Shown here piece by piece: positions 1 to 7,965 of a stretch of DNA of 64,000 bases. Source of the DNA: Martelella lutilitoris. Its GTDB lineage: Bacteria; Pseudomonadota; Alphaproteobacteria; Rhizobiales; Rhizobiaceae. How positions within the stretch are numbered: position 1 is the stretch's first letter; each line of letters opens with the position of its first letter. Location: assembly GCF_016598595.1 (NCBI RefSeq), contig NZ_CP066786.1, positions 643,501 through 707,500 on the forward strand, written 5' to 3'. A model generated the notes under the pieces. It made no database searches. It saw only the letters and a list, made by a program, of their open reading frames with translations, and was not told the origin of the DNA. Both the position numbers and the translations under genes were made by a program.

Positions 1-778
1 AGGCGAGCGTCGAGCCGAGTTCGAGGCCGAAGACGGTGACGATCGGGATCGAGATGTTGCGCAGCACATGGCGGAACACGATCTGCCGGTCGGGAAGGCC
101 CTGGGCCCGCGCGAACTTCACATAATCCGTCTGCATGGCCTCGACCATGCCGGCCCGGGTCAGGCGGATGAGCAGGCCCATCATGAACAGCGACAGGTTG
201 AAGGCCGGCATGATGACGTGCCGCCAGCCGTCGGCGGTGGCAAGCGAGGTCTGCAGGCCGAAGAACGAGCCGACATCGCCGCGCCCGCCCGATGGCAGCC
301 AACCGAGATTGACGGCAAAGGCCATGACCAGCAGCATGCCGATCCAGAAGGTGGGGACGGAGAAGCCGAGAACCGACAGCGCCATGATCGCCTTGGCGGG
401 GATGCTGTTCGGGCGGTAGCCCGCATAGATGCCGGCCGGAATTCCGATCAGCGTCGCGATCATCACGGCGACGAAAACCAGCTCCACGGTTGCCGGAAGT
501 CTGGAGAAGACGAGCTTGATGACGGAAACGTTGTAGACCATCGACGTTCCGAGATCGCCATGGACGACATTGGACAAGAAGGTCAGATATTGCTGCCAGA
601 GCGGCTGGTCGAGGCCGTATTGCTCGATCAGCTTCTGGCGGATCGCCTGGGTCGCGCCGGGATCGATCATCACGTCGATCGGATTGCCGATCGCGTAGAC
701 GCCGAGAAAGACGATAACCGACATGGCGAAGATGACGACAACGGCCTGCAGAAACCGCTGGACAAGAAAACCAAGCAT
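1..778 (-). CDS. ABC transporter permease, DppB/OppB type (3' end outside window)
   Basis: Inner-membrane permease of a dipeptide/oligopeptide (PepT-class) importer. The visible 259 residues start MLGFLVQRFLQAVVVIF, the usual DppB N-terminal membrane helix, followed by a periplasmic part with GLDQPLWQQY and GDLGTSM, both typical of DppB. Further helices follow, then the cytoplasmic EAA loop region around AMQTDYVKFARAQGLP. The start at 778 is supported by an AAGAGG sequence just upstream. The reading frame runs off the left edge of the window, so the C-terminal helices are not visible. The binding-protein gene lies directly upstream on the same strand, so the two form one transport operon. The partner DppC-like permease and ATPases presumably lie beyond position 1. 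Confidence 0.93.
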   Translation of the reverse strand, partial: MLGFLVQRFLQAVVVIFAMSVIVFLGVYAIGNPIDVMIDPGATQAIRQKLIEQYGLDQPLWQQYLTFLSNVVHGDLGTSMVYNVSVIKLVFSRLPATVELVFVAVMIATLIGIPAGIYAGYRPNSIPAKAIMALSVLGFSVPTFWIGMLLVMAFAVNLGWLPSGGRGDVGSFFGLQTSLATADGWRHVIMPAFNLSLFMMGLLIRLTRAGMVEAMQTDYVKFARAQGLPDRQIVFRHVLRNISIPIVTVFGLELGSTLA

Positions 779-877
779 CCGAGCCTCTTGGAATTAAGCA
801 TGCGCATCTGCGCGACGCGCTGAATATCGCACGAACAGGATCATCCGGCATCCGGCCGGGCATCATTCGCCGATGAA

Positions 878-904
878 GGGCTGCGGCCGAACCGGTCGCA
901 GCCC
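878..904 (-). terminator. Hairpin between binding protein and permease genes
   Basis: Inverted repeat GGGCTGCG (878-885) / CGCAGCCC (897-904), with an inner CCG/CGG extension. There is no T-run on the minus strand, so it is more likely a transcript-stabilising or partially terminating hairpin that lets the binding protein be expressed above the permease, as is common in ABC import operons. This role is inferred. Confidence 0.4.
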
Positions 905-940
905 GTGAACGCCCTGGCGCAAGAGCGTTCGTGCCACGCC

Positions 941-2512
941 TTATTGGGCGGGCGTGATTTCGTAGGCGCGCGTTTCCTGGTCGACGCGCGGCGTGATGTC
1001 GAGCGTGTCGGCATCGGCGGCCCAGACGGTCTGCAGGATGACGGTCGGGATCAGGGCGCGGTCATCCATGGCGATGAAGGAGGCCTGCTCATAGAGCTCG
1101 CGGCGTTTGTCGGCGTCAAGCGTCTGCGTGCCTTCGTCGAACACCTTGTCGAATTCCGGGTTGGAATAGCCGGTGCGGTTGAAGTTGCCGAAGCCCTTTT
1201 CCGCGTCCTTGGTGTGCGTCAGGGCGCCGTAGGTATAGGCGGCCTCGCCCGTCAGCGTGCCCCAGGCCGACATGGTCATTGTGTATTCCTCGCGCGCCGC
1301 GGCGGGGAAGAAGACCGTGCCGTTCAGCGCCTGGGCGTTGACCTTCAGGCCGAGCCGGGCCCACATCTGCGCCAGCGCCTCGCAGACCACGGCATCGCCG
1401 GGAACGCGGTTGTTGGTGCAGGTGAAATCGATCTCGAAACCGTCCGGATAACCGGCTTCGGCCAGGAGCGCCTTGGCCTGTTCGAGGTCGTATTCGCGCG
1501 GGCCGAGCTCGTCGGTGTAGCCGAAGAAGCCCTCCGGCATGAGCTGGTTGGCCGGGTTGCCGAGACCTTCGAGCACGACATTGACGAGGACGTCGCGGTT
1601 GATCGCAAGGTCGAGCGCCTTTCTGACGCGCAGATCCTGCAGCGGGTTGCCGTCGACCGGCTTGCCGTTGACGGTGATCGGCTGCGGCTCCTCGTCCTTC
1701 ACGCTCGGCGCGATGTTGAGGATGTAGATCGAGTCGGAGATGAAGGTCTCCAGACTGTCGTCGTTCTGGAAGGCCAGATAGTCGGAGGCCGGAACGTAGT
1801 TGATCAGGTCGACATCGCCCGAGCGCAGCGCCGCGACGCGGGCGGCATCATCCGGAATTTCGCGGCGAATGACCTTGTCCCAGGCCGGTTCCTCGCCCCA
1901 GTAGCCGTCGAAGCGCTCGAGCACGAGGTCGCCCTTGGGCTCCCAGGAGACGAACTTGTAGGGCCCGGTGCCGATCGCGGCCTCGCCGGAGTTGAACTCC
2001 TCGTTGCGGGCTTCCATGCCGGTCTCGGACGGCACGACGAAAAGACGGGTGAAGTCGTTGGGAAGCGCCGGCGCCGTGCCCTTGGTGTGGACGCGCAGCG
2101 TATAGTCGTCGACCACTTCCACGCTGTCGACATATTTGGTGTAGAGCGTCATCGGCATCGGGCCGGTGACTTCCGGAATGCGCTCGATCGAGAATTTGAC
2201 GTCCTCGGCGGTGAAGTCCGAGCCGTCATGGAATTTCACGCCTTCGCGCAGCTTGAACTCCCAGGTCGTGTCGTCGATCGGCTCCCAGCTGACGGCAAGG
2301 CCGGGCTTCAGCTGCAGCTTGTCATCGACGTCGACGACGGTGTCGTAGATGTGGCGGAGCGCTTCGGCCTGGCTGCCGAGCGTCGACCAGTGCGGGTCGA
2401 TGGAATCGGGGCCGGCACGCAGGCCGATGATCAGGTCGTCGGCAAGTGCGGCCGGCGCGGCTGCCATCAGCGCGAGCGCGGTGACGGCGGAGCGAAGAAG
2501 GGCTTTGTTCAT
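941..2512 (-). CDS. ABC transporter substrate-binding protein, family 5 (peptide/nickel type)
   Basis: Periplasmic solute receptor of the SBP_bac_5 (DppA/OppA) family, 523 residues. It begins MNKALLRSAVTALALMAAAP with a Sec signal peptide and a likely cleavage after ALA before DDLIIGLRAG. Typical family segments follow: GLAVSWEPIDDTTWEFKLRE, VKFHDGSDFTAEDVKFSIER and the central RVRKALDLAINRDVLV. The start at 2512 has a strong AAAGGGGA ribosome site; an in-frame start 63 bases upstream lacks one. It lies upstream of the permease on the same strand and is divergent from the gntR regulator. The ligand cannot be read from sequence; the neighbouring amide-hydrolysing enzymes suggest a peptide-like, amide or lactam compound. 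Confidence 0.95.
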   Translation of the reverse strand: MNKALLRSAVTALALMAAAPAALADDLIIGLRAGPDSIDPHWSTLGSQAEALRHIYDTVVDVDDKLQLKPGLAVSWEPIDDTTWEFKLREGVKFHDGSDFTAEDVKFSIERIPEVTGPMPMTLYTKYVDSVEVVDDYTLRVHTKGTAPALPNDFTRLFVVPSETGMEARNEEFNSGEAAIGTGPYKFVSWEPKGDLVLERFDGYWGEEPAWDKVIRREIPDDAARVAALRSGDVDLINYVPASDYLAFQNDDSLETFISDSIYILNIAPSVKDEEPQPITVNGKPVDGNPLQDLRVRKALDLAINRDVLVNVVLEGLGNPANQLMPEGFFGYTDELGPREYDLEQAKALLAEAGYPDGFEIDFTCTNNRVPGDAVVCEALAQMWARLGLKVNAQALNGTVFFPAAAREEYTMTMSAWGTLTGEAAYTYGALTHTKDAEKGFGNFNRTGYSNPEFDKVFDEGTQTLDADKRRELYEQASFIAMDDRALIPTVILQTVWAADADTLDITPRVDQETRAYEITPAQ

Positions 2513-2540
2513 CAGGATTGTTCCCCTTTGTTTCAGATAA

Positions 2541-2575
2541 TTGATACGATAGTCCCGGATTTTTGATACGGTCAA
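2541..2575 (-). promoter_or_regulatory. Candidate promoter of the transporter operon overlapped by a direct repeat
   Basis: On the minus strand, TTGACC (2575-2570) and CTATCG are separated by 17 bases, a plausible sigma-70 promoter. TTGATACG occurs twice on the plus strand (2541-2548 and 2563-2570), 22 bp apart, so one copy sits at each promoter element. This spacing of about two helical turns is what a repressor site would look like. It is inferred; no binding data exist. Confidence 0.4.
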
Positions 2576-2593
2576 CCCTGATTTGTCACAAAA

Positions 2594-2609
2594 ATGATTT
2601 TGAAATCAT
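2594..2609. promoter_or_regulatory. Perfect 16-bp palindrome, possible GntR operator
   Basis: ATGATTT-TG-AAATCAT is a perfect 7-bp inverted repeat with a 2-bp centre. It lies in the intergenic region between the binding-protein gene and gntR. GntR-family proteins commonly bind short AT-rich palindromes near their own promoters, so this is the best candidate operator for the adjacent regulator. Confidence 0.45.
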
Positions 2610-2630
2610 AAAAACAGCGCCTTCAAAGGC

Positions 2631-2659
2631 TTGGCAGGCTTGGTGTTTTTGTTCATTAT
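2631..2659 (+). promoter_or_regulatory. Candidate gntR promoter giving a leaderless transcript
   Basis: TTGGCA (2631-2636), 17 bases, then CATTAT (2654-2659). Transcription would start at about 2666, which is the first base of the gntR ATG. No Shine-Dalgarno sequence precedes that ATG, which fits a leaderless mRNA. The prediction is weak because both hexamers are imperfect. Confidence 0.3.
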
Positions 2660-2665
2660 AACACT

Positions 2666-3691
2666 ATGACAGACACACAGGTGCAATTCGATCAGGCAAT
2701 GGATCGCATCATCGATGCCATTGATCGCTCATCTTCGGTTCCCGTTTCGGTGCAGCTGCGCGGAGCGCTGGAGTTCGGCATTGCCTCCGGCGAACTTCCG
2801 GCAGGAGGGCGCATGCCGTCGGTGCGCGCTTTGGCGGCAAGGCTCGGCATCTCGCCGGTCACGGTCAGTACCGTTTACGCAGCGCTCCGGGAGGTCGGGC
2901 ATACGGAAGGGCGCGTCGGTTCCGGCACCTTCGTCAAGAGCATCTCGGTTCCCGGCAACCAGGCGCGCCTGCGCGAGCTCGACATGCGGATCGCCGATCT
3001 GGTGGAGCTTGGCCGCGACTGCGGCCTGTCGCCGAGCGAGCTTGCAACGCGCGTATCCATGGCCCCGAGCCGCCCCGACATGACGATGCGTCTTCTGATC
3101 GTCGGCAATTTCATCGAGGCGACCGAGGCCTATGCGGCGGCGCTGCGCCCGCTCCTTGCCCATGGCGACACGCTTTCGGTCGCGACCATGGACATGCTGA
3201 AGGAGATCGCCCCCGGCAGCGTCGACCTGGTGATCTCGCCGCGCAGCCTGCTGAAGCCGGCGCGCGATCATTTCGCCGATACGCCGATCACCGGCGTCAC
3301 GCTGATACCGGACGAGGCCACGCGGGTGGCGCTTGCCTCGCTCGCGACCGATGCCGGGGTCGTCGGCTATTCCTATTTCGACACTTTTGTGACGCTGATG
3401 AAGGCGGGCATCCGCCGTTTCGGCCCACACTTAACCGAACTTACCATGGTGGTGCGCGGCGAGCCGGGTGCCGAGGAGGCAATCGCCCGTGCCGACGTCC
3501 TCGTCTACGCGACCGGCGCCGAATACCTGCTCGAGATGCTGAGGCCCGACCAGCGCGCCTTCGAGTACCGGCACACGCCCGATATCCATTCCGTGCGGAA
3601 GGAACTGCTTCCGACGATCGAAGCCTACAGAACAAAAATCCTCAAGAAACGGAGGGGCAACGTTGAAAATTTCCGAAAGCAACTGGTTTGA
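2666..3691 (+). CDS. GntR-family transcriptional regulator with unusual effector domain
   Basis: 341 residues. Residues about 20-95 form a GntR winged helix: VQLRGALEFGIASGELPAG, the MPSVRALAARLGIS helix, the recognition helix SPVTVSTVYAALREVG and the wing EGRVGSGTFV. The remaining 245 residues do not look like FCD, UTRA or an aminotransferase domain. They read as an alternating alpha/beta fold resembling a small periplasmic-binding or racemase-like sensor domain, with segments such as MTMRLLIVGNFIEATEAYA and DLVISPRSLL. The start may be 2666 (no ribosome site, possibly leaderless) or 2699. The gene overlaps the start of the creatininase-like gene by 29 bases and so heads the catabolic operon. 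It probably controls both this operon and the divergent transporter. Confidence 0.88.
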   Translation: MTDTQVQFDQAMDRIIDAIDRSSSVPVSVQLRGALEFGIASGELPAGGRMPSVRALAARLGISPVTVSTVYAALREVGHTEGRVGSGTFVKSISVPGNQARLRELDMRIADLVELGRDCGLSPSELATRVSMAPSRPDMTMRLLIVGNFIEATEAYAAALRPLLAHGDTLSVATMDMLKEIAPGSVDLVISPRSLLKPARDHFADTPITGVTLIPDEATRVALASLATDAGVVGYSYFDTFVTLMKAGIRRFGPHLTELTMVVRGEPGAEEAIARADVLVYATGAEYLLEMLRPDQRAFEYRHTPDIHSVRKELLPTIEAYRTKILKKRRGNVENFRKQLV

Positions 3692-4364
3692 GATCGAGGC
3701 GTATCTGAAGACGGACGACCGCTGCGTCCTGCCGCTTGGCAGCACCGAGCAGCATGCCTGGCTCAGCCTTTCGGTCGACAGTATTCTTTCCGAGAAGGTC
3801 GCGGCCGATGCCGCCGAGCCGCTGGGCGTGCCGGTCTTTCCGGCCGTCGCCTACGGGCTGACGCCTTATTTCATGGCTTTCCCGGGGTCGGTAACCCTGA
3901 AGCTCTCGACCTATGCGGCGCTCGTTTCCGATATTCTCGACAGTCTTTATGCGACCGGCTTTCGTCGCATTCTGATCGTCAACGGCCATGGCGGCAACAC
4001 GCCGGTTCAGCCGGTGACCATGGAGTGGATGGAACGCCATGACGGCGCGCGCTGCCGCTTTCATGACTGGTGGAGGGCGCCGAAGACGTTTGCGGCCGTG
4101 CGCGAGATCGACCCCGTCGCCAGCCATGCAAGCTGGATGGAGAACTTTCCCTGGACCCGGCTGCCGGGCCGCGAGATGCCGGCCGAGCAGAAGCCCTACG
4201 TCGATTTCGACCGGCTGCGCGACCGCAATTCGCAAGGTGTGCGCGAACTGATCGGCGACGGCAATTACGGTGGTCTTTATCAACGACCCGACGAGGACAT
4301 GGACCGGATATGGTCCGTCGCCGTCGAAGAGACGCGCAGCCTGATCGAGGGTGACTGGGCATGA
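3663..4364 (+). CDS. Creatininase-family amidohydrolase
   Basis: 233 residues of the creatininase superfamily, metal-dependent enzymes that open cyclic amides or cleave small amides (creatininase, ArfB, MftE). The start is TTG at 3663, chosen because GGAGGGG lies five bases before it and no ATG is suitably placed. Visible metal-site segments are GSTEQHAWLSLSVDS (E29, H31, D39) and the conserved NGHGGN (107-112). The usual wording after EQH is GPHLP; here it is AWLSL. The later HAGE-type motif reads HASWME (155-160). The protein may therefore act on a different substrate from creatinine. It is first in a five-gene operon and overlaps the next gene by ATGA. Confidence 0.85.
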   Translation: MKISESNWFEIEAYLKTDDRCVLPLGSTEQHAWLSLSVDSILSEKVAADAAEPLGVPVFPAVAYGLTPYFMAFPGSVTLKLSTYAALVSDILDSLYATGFRRILIVNGHGGNTPVQPVTMEWMERHDGARCRFHDWWRAPKTFAAVREIDPVASHASWMENFPWTRLPGREMPAEQKPYVDFDRLRDRNSQGVRELIGDGNYGGLYQRPDEDMDRIWSVAVEETRSLIEGDWA

Positions 4365-5380
4365 GCAATTCTCCTGTTCTGATCTGGGGCGCCGGCGCGA
4401 TCGGCGGCGTCCTCGGCGCTTGTTTCGCCCGGGCCGGTCATGACGTGCATATGGTCGATATCGTTCCGGACCATGTCGAGGCGATGCGCACCGCGGGCCT
4501 GAGGATCGAGGGGCCGGTGGAGGCGTTCACGCATGTGTTGCCGGCAAGCACGCCCGACGAACTGGAAGGGCAGTTCGAGCGCGTGTTCCTGGCGGTCAAG
4601 GCGCATCACACGGCCGAAGCGCTGGAGATGCTTATCCCGCATCTGGCGCCGGGCGGCTATGTCGTCTCTGCCCAGAACGGCCTCAACGAAAAGGTGATCG
4701 CCGAGAGGATCGGCGCCGAGAATACCGTCGGCTGTTTCGTCAACTTCGGCGCAGACTGGCTGGAGCCGGGGCGTATTCTGTACGGCAACCGCGCTGCCGT
4801 TGCCGTCGGAGAGCTCGACGGCCGGATGACGCCGCGTGTCGCCGAAGTTCACAGGCTCCTGTCGCTGGTCGAACCGGACGCGGTGGCGACCGACAATATC
4901 TGGGGCTATCTCTGGGGCAAGATGGGCTACGGCGCGCTTCTGTTCTGCACCGCGCTGACGCCTCTTTCCATGTCGGATGCGATGGCGCGTCCGGAACACC
5001 GCGTCGTTTATGAAAGGCTCGGCCATGAGGTGATGACGCTTGCGGCAGCGGAAGGCGCCAACCCGCTCGGCTTCAATGGATTTGATCCGGCGGCCTTTCT
5101 GGCGGCCGATCCGGAGGGTATGCGGATCGCGATCGAGAAGATGGTGGCGCATAACCGCAAGACCGCAAAGACCCATTCCGGCATCTGGCGCGATCTGGCC
5201 GTGCGCAAGCGCAAGACGGAGGTGGATGCCCAGATCGGCACGATGATCCCGCTTGCCGCCTCGCACGGTCTTGCCGTTCCCGCGCTCGCCAGGATGGTCG
5301 ACCTCATTCATGCTATCGAAGACGGGAAGCGCGAACAATCGGCGGCCCTTGTCGATGAGATGGTGCCGCTGTGCAGCTAG
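4361..5380 (+). CDS. Ketopantoate reductase (ApbA/PanE) family dehydrogenase
   Basis: 339 residues. The N-terminal Rossmann motif is LIWGAGAIGGVLGACFARAG, followed by the PanE signature VKAHHT and then SAQNGLNEKVIAE, which matches the usual QNG segment. A helical C-terminal dimerisation/substrate domain contains LWGKMGYGALLF. PanE proper makes pantoate, but many paralogues in catabolic operons are NAD(P)H-dependent 2-oxo or 2-hydroxy acid reductases. Its place between the creatininase-like gene (ATGA overlap) and an SDR (10-base overlap) points to the catabolic role rather than coenzyme A synthesis. The substrate is unknown. Confidence 0.87.
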   Translation: MSNSPVLIWGAGAIGGVLGACFARAGHDVHMVDIVPDHVEAMRTAGLRIEGPVEAFTHVLPASTPDELEGQFERVFLAVKAHHTAEALEMLIPHLAPGGYVVSAQNGLNEKVIAERIGAENTVGCFVNFGADWLEPGRILYGNRAAVAVGELDGRMTPRVAEVHRLLSLVEPDAVATDNIWGYLWGKMGYGALLFCTALTPLSMSDAMARPEHRVVYERLGHEVMTLAAAEGANPLGFNGFDPAAFLAADPEGMRIAIEKMVAHNRKTAKTHSGIWRDLAVRKRKTEVDAQIGTMIPLAASHGLAVPALARMVDLIHAIEDGKREQSAALVDEMVPLCS

Positions 5381-6123
5381 ATCTTTCCGGAAGAATCTTC
5401 GCCGTCACCGGCGCGGCGCAGGGCATCGGCGTGGCCATTGTCCGCCAGTTGAGGACTTCGGGCGCCGACGTCGCGGCCATCGATATCGACGGCGATGGCA
5501 TGATGTCCCTGGAGGCGGAGGGCATCAGCCTGCATCAGGCCGATCTCGGCAGCCGCGAGGGCGCCCATGCCGCCATCCGGTCGGTGCTTGCGCAACATGG
5601 CCGGGTCGACGGTCTTGTGATGTCGGCCGGCGGGGTGCGCGGACAGGCAGGCCGCCCGATCGAAGAGATCGGCGAGGATGACTGGCGCGTGATCTTCCAG
5701 GCCAATGTCGATGCCGCCATGTGGTGCGCTCAGGCCGTGGCGCCGGGCATGAAGCAGAACGGCGGGGGCCGGATCATCACAATTTCCTCAGGCGCGGGCC
5801 TGCGGCCGAGCCTCACCGGCATCCAGGCCTATGCCAGTGCAAAACACGCGCTTGTGGGGCTGACGAAACAGCTGGCGCTCGAGCTCGGCCCCTTCGGCAT
5901 CACGGTCAATTCCGTGGCGCCGGGCTTCATTCTTTCCAACCCTTCGACGCATAAGCAGTGGCAGGCCTTCGGGCCGGAGCGGCAGAAAGCGGTTGTCGCC
6001 GGCATTCACATGCGCCGTCTCGGCGCGCCGGCCGATATCGCGAACGCAGTGACGTTTCTGGCTTCGCCGCAAGCAGGCTGGATCAGCGGACAAATCCTTT
6101 CGGTCGATGGAGGCCATGCATGA
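5371..6123 (+). CDS. Short-chain dehydrogenase/reductase (classical SDR)
   Basis: 250 residues. GTG start at 5371, overlapping the end of the previous gene by ten bases. Cofactor motif AVTGAAQGIGVAIV, with an acidic residue after strand 2 (AIDIDGDG) that suggests NAD preference. Catalytic residues are the Ser of ITISSGAG and the Tyr/Lys of YASAKHALVG. The C-terminal GWISGQILSVDGGHA is the standard SDR end. It probably oxidises or reduces a hydroxyl/keto group in the operon's pathway, alongside the PanE-like enzyme. The next gene starts within its stop codon (ATGA). Confidence 0.9.
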   Translation: MQLDLSGRIFAVTGAAQGIGVAIVRQLRTSGADVAAIDIDGDGMMSLEAEGISLHQADLGSREGAHAAIRSVLAQHGRVDGLVMSAGGVRGQAGRPIEEIGEDDWRVIFQANVDAAMWCAQAVAPGMKQNGGGRIITISSGAGLRPSLTGIQAYASAKHALVGLTKQLALELGPFGITVNSVAPGFILSNPSTHKQWQAFGPERQKAVVAGIHMRRLGAPADIANAVTFLASPQAGWISGQILSVDGGHA

Positions 6124-7013
6124 GCGAACCCTATGAATGGGACGAAGCGACCTGGCGCGGCCGGGTCAACCAGGTGCGCGCGGGCAGAAGCCTGCTGCCG
6201 AAAGCCTGGCCGAACGGCGCGCGCTGCGCCGTGGCGCTGAGCTTCGACAGCGACCACGAGACCAATGAGCTGCGCGACGGCGGCGAATCGCCCGCCCGCC
6301 TCAGCTGGGGCGAGTTCGGCGCGCGGCGCGGAATCCCGCGCATCCGCAAGGTGCTTGATCGCTTTGGCGCGAAGGCGAGTTTCTTCGTGCCAGCCGTCTC
6401 CGCGCTCCTGCATCCTGAAGAGCAGAGGTCCCTTGCTGATGACGGCCACGAGATCGCCCTCCACGGCTGGATCCACGAGCGCAATGCCCAGGTGCCGGCC
6501 GATAAGGAGCGCGAACTGATGCTGCGTTCCGGCGATACGCTGGAGAAGATCACGGGCAGTCGGCCAGTCGGCATGCGCACGCCCTCGTGGGACTATTCCG
6601 ATGCGACGCTGAAGATCGCCCGCGAACTCGGCCTTCTCTATGACAGTTCGCTCTTTGCCGATGACGATCCCTATGAAATCCTCGATAATGGCGAGGCTAC
6701 CGGCATTGTCGAACTGCCGGTCGAGTGGATCCGCGATGACGCCGTCTATTTCATGATGAACCGGTTCGGCGCGCAGCGGCCCTATACCCCGCCTGCCGAT
6801 GTTCTCGACATCTTCCGGCGTGAGTTCGACGGCGCCTATGCGGAAGGCGGCATGTTCCTGCTGACCATGCATCCGCATATTACCGGCTATCGGTCGCGCA
6901 TCTTCATTCTGGAAGAACTGTTGTCCCACATCACGGCAAAGGGCGATTGCTGGATTGCCACCCATGCGGATATCGCCCGCTACTGCGCCCGGGAAGCCGG
7001 GCTGAAGGAGTAA
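6120..7013 (+). CDS. Polysaccharide deacetylase (NodB homology) family protein
   Basis: 297 residues. The start ATG at 6120 overlaps the SDR stop and has GGAGG seven bases upstream. The carbohydrate esterase 4 / NodB fold is recognisable from LSFDSDHET (first motif, with the metal Asp), HGWIHE (the two metal His) and MRTPSWDYSD (third motif). The C-terminal FLLTMHPHITGYRSR resembles the HpPgdA-like and PuuE-like branch, whose members hydrolyse amides such as allantoin or acetylated sugars. There is no signal peptide, so it acts in the cytoplasm. With a creatininase-like and an asparaginase-like enzyme in the same operon, a C-N bond of a small molecule is a likelier target than cell wall. Confidence 0.87.
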   Translation: MSEPYEWDEATWRGRVNQVRAGRSLLPKAWPNGARCAVALSFDSDHETNELRDGGESPARLSWGEFGARRGIPRIRKVLDRFGAKASFFVPAVSALLHPEEQRSLADDGHEIALHGWIHERNAQVPADKERELMLRSGDTLEKITGSRPVGMRTPSWDYSDATLKIARELGLLYDSSLFADDDPYEILDNGEATGIVELPVEWIRDDAVYFMMNRFGAQRPYTPPADVLDIFRREFDGAYAEGGMFLLTMHPHITGYRSRIFILEELLSHITAKGDCWIATHADIARYCAREAGLKE

Positions 7014-7016
7014 GAC

Positions 7017-7940
7017 ATGCGCTATTCTCTGGCGGTCCATGGCGGGGCCGGAACCATTTTGAAATCGAAGATGACGGTGGAGAAGGAAGCGGCCTATCAC
7101 GCGGGCCTGCGTCGCGCGCTCGAAGCGGGCGAGGCGGTGCTGAAGGATGGCGGACCGGCCCTCGATGCTGTCACCGCAGCCGTTTGCGCGCTTGAGGATG
7201 AGCCGCTGTTCAATGCCGGACGCGGCGCGGTTTTTACCGATCACGGCGAACAGGAGATGGATGCTGCCGTCATGGACGGCCGTGACCGCAGGGCCGGCGC
7301 CGTCGCCGGCATTTTCGGGCCGAAGAACCCGGTGCGCGCGGCCCGCGCGGTGATGGAAAACACCGTCCATGTGTGCATGACCGGCCCGAACGCGCTGGAA
7401 ATTGCCCGCAAGGCCGGCCTGGAATTCGGCGACAAGGACTATTTCTTCACCGAGGCCCGCTGGAATGCGCTTCAGGAAACCCTGAAGATGAAGGCCAAGG
7501 GCGAGGATGACGCCGACCCGGCGCGCCGTCACGGCACGGTCGGCGCGGTGGCTTGCGACAATGACGGCAATCTGGCTGCCGCCACCTCCACCGGCGGCTG
7601 GACCGGCAAGGCCAAGGGCCGAATCGGCGATACGCCGGTGATCGGCGCCGGCACCTATGCCGACAATGCCACATGCGCTGTTTCCGGCACGGGCCATGGC
7701 GAAATCTTCATCCGCTGGACGGCGGCCTCCGAGATCGCGGCCCGCATGCGCTACAAGGGCGAAAGCCTGGAAGACGCGGCGCGCCATGTCGTGATGGTCG
7801 ATCTCGGTGAAAACGACGGCTCCGGCGGTGTCATCGCCGTCGACCGCGAAGGTAACATCGCCCTGCCGTTCAATTCGGAAGGCATGTATCGCGGCCATGT
7901 CCGCGCGGGCGAGGAGGCGGTTACCGCGATCTATCGCTGA
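7017..7940 (+). CDS. Isoaspartyl peptidase / type III L-asparaginase (Ntn hydrolase)
   Basis: 307 residues of the plant-type asparaginase family. It starts MRYSLAVHGGAGTI, the family N-terminus, and has the FNAGRGAVFT loop. The self-cleavage site is RHGTVGAVA, with Thr174 as the new N-terminal nucleophile of the beta subunit. The later GTGHGEIF carries the substrate-binding glycine/threonine segment. Mature enzymes hydrolyse L-asparagine and beta-aspartyl dipeptides in the cytoplasm. The start is supported by GAAGGAG. It is last in the operon, three bases after the deacetylase gene, and would release an amino acid as the final step of amide or peptide breakdown. Confidence 0.9.
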   Translation: MRYSLAVHGGAGTILKSKMTVEKEAAYHAGLRRALEAGEAVLKDGGPALDAVTAAVCALEDEPLFNAGRGAVFTDHGEQEMDAAVMDGRDRRAGAVAGIFGPKNPVRAARAVMENTVHVCMTGPNALEIARKAGLEFGDKDYFFTEARWNALQETLKMKAKGEDDADPARRHGTVGAVACDNDGNLAAATSTGGWTGKAKGRIGDTPVIGAGTYADNATCAVSGTGHGEIFIRWTAASEIAARMRYKGESLEDAARHVVMVDLGENDGSGGVIAVDREGNIALPFNSEGMYRGHVRAGEEAVTAIYR

Positions 7941-7965
7941 TGATCCCGATGCGGCTGTCGGCCGG

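Noticed and set aside
905..2566. Long open frame antisense to the substrate-binding protein (553 codons)
   Set aside because: Arg/Asp/Gly-rich low-complexity composition typical of antisense frames in GC-rich DNA, no ribosome site, and the opposite strand encodes a clear SBP_bac_5 protein.
5958..6119. Earlier start for the polysaccharide deacetylase
   Set aside because: The upstream extension lies entirely within the SDR coding sequence in another frame; ATG 6120 has GGAGG and an ATGA overlap.
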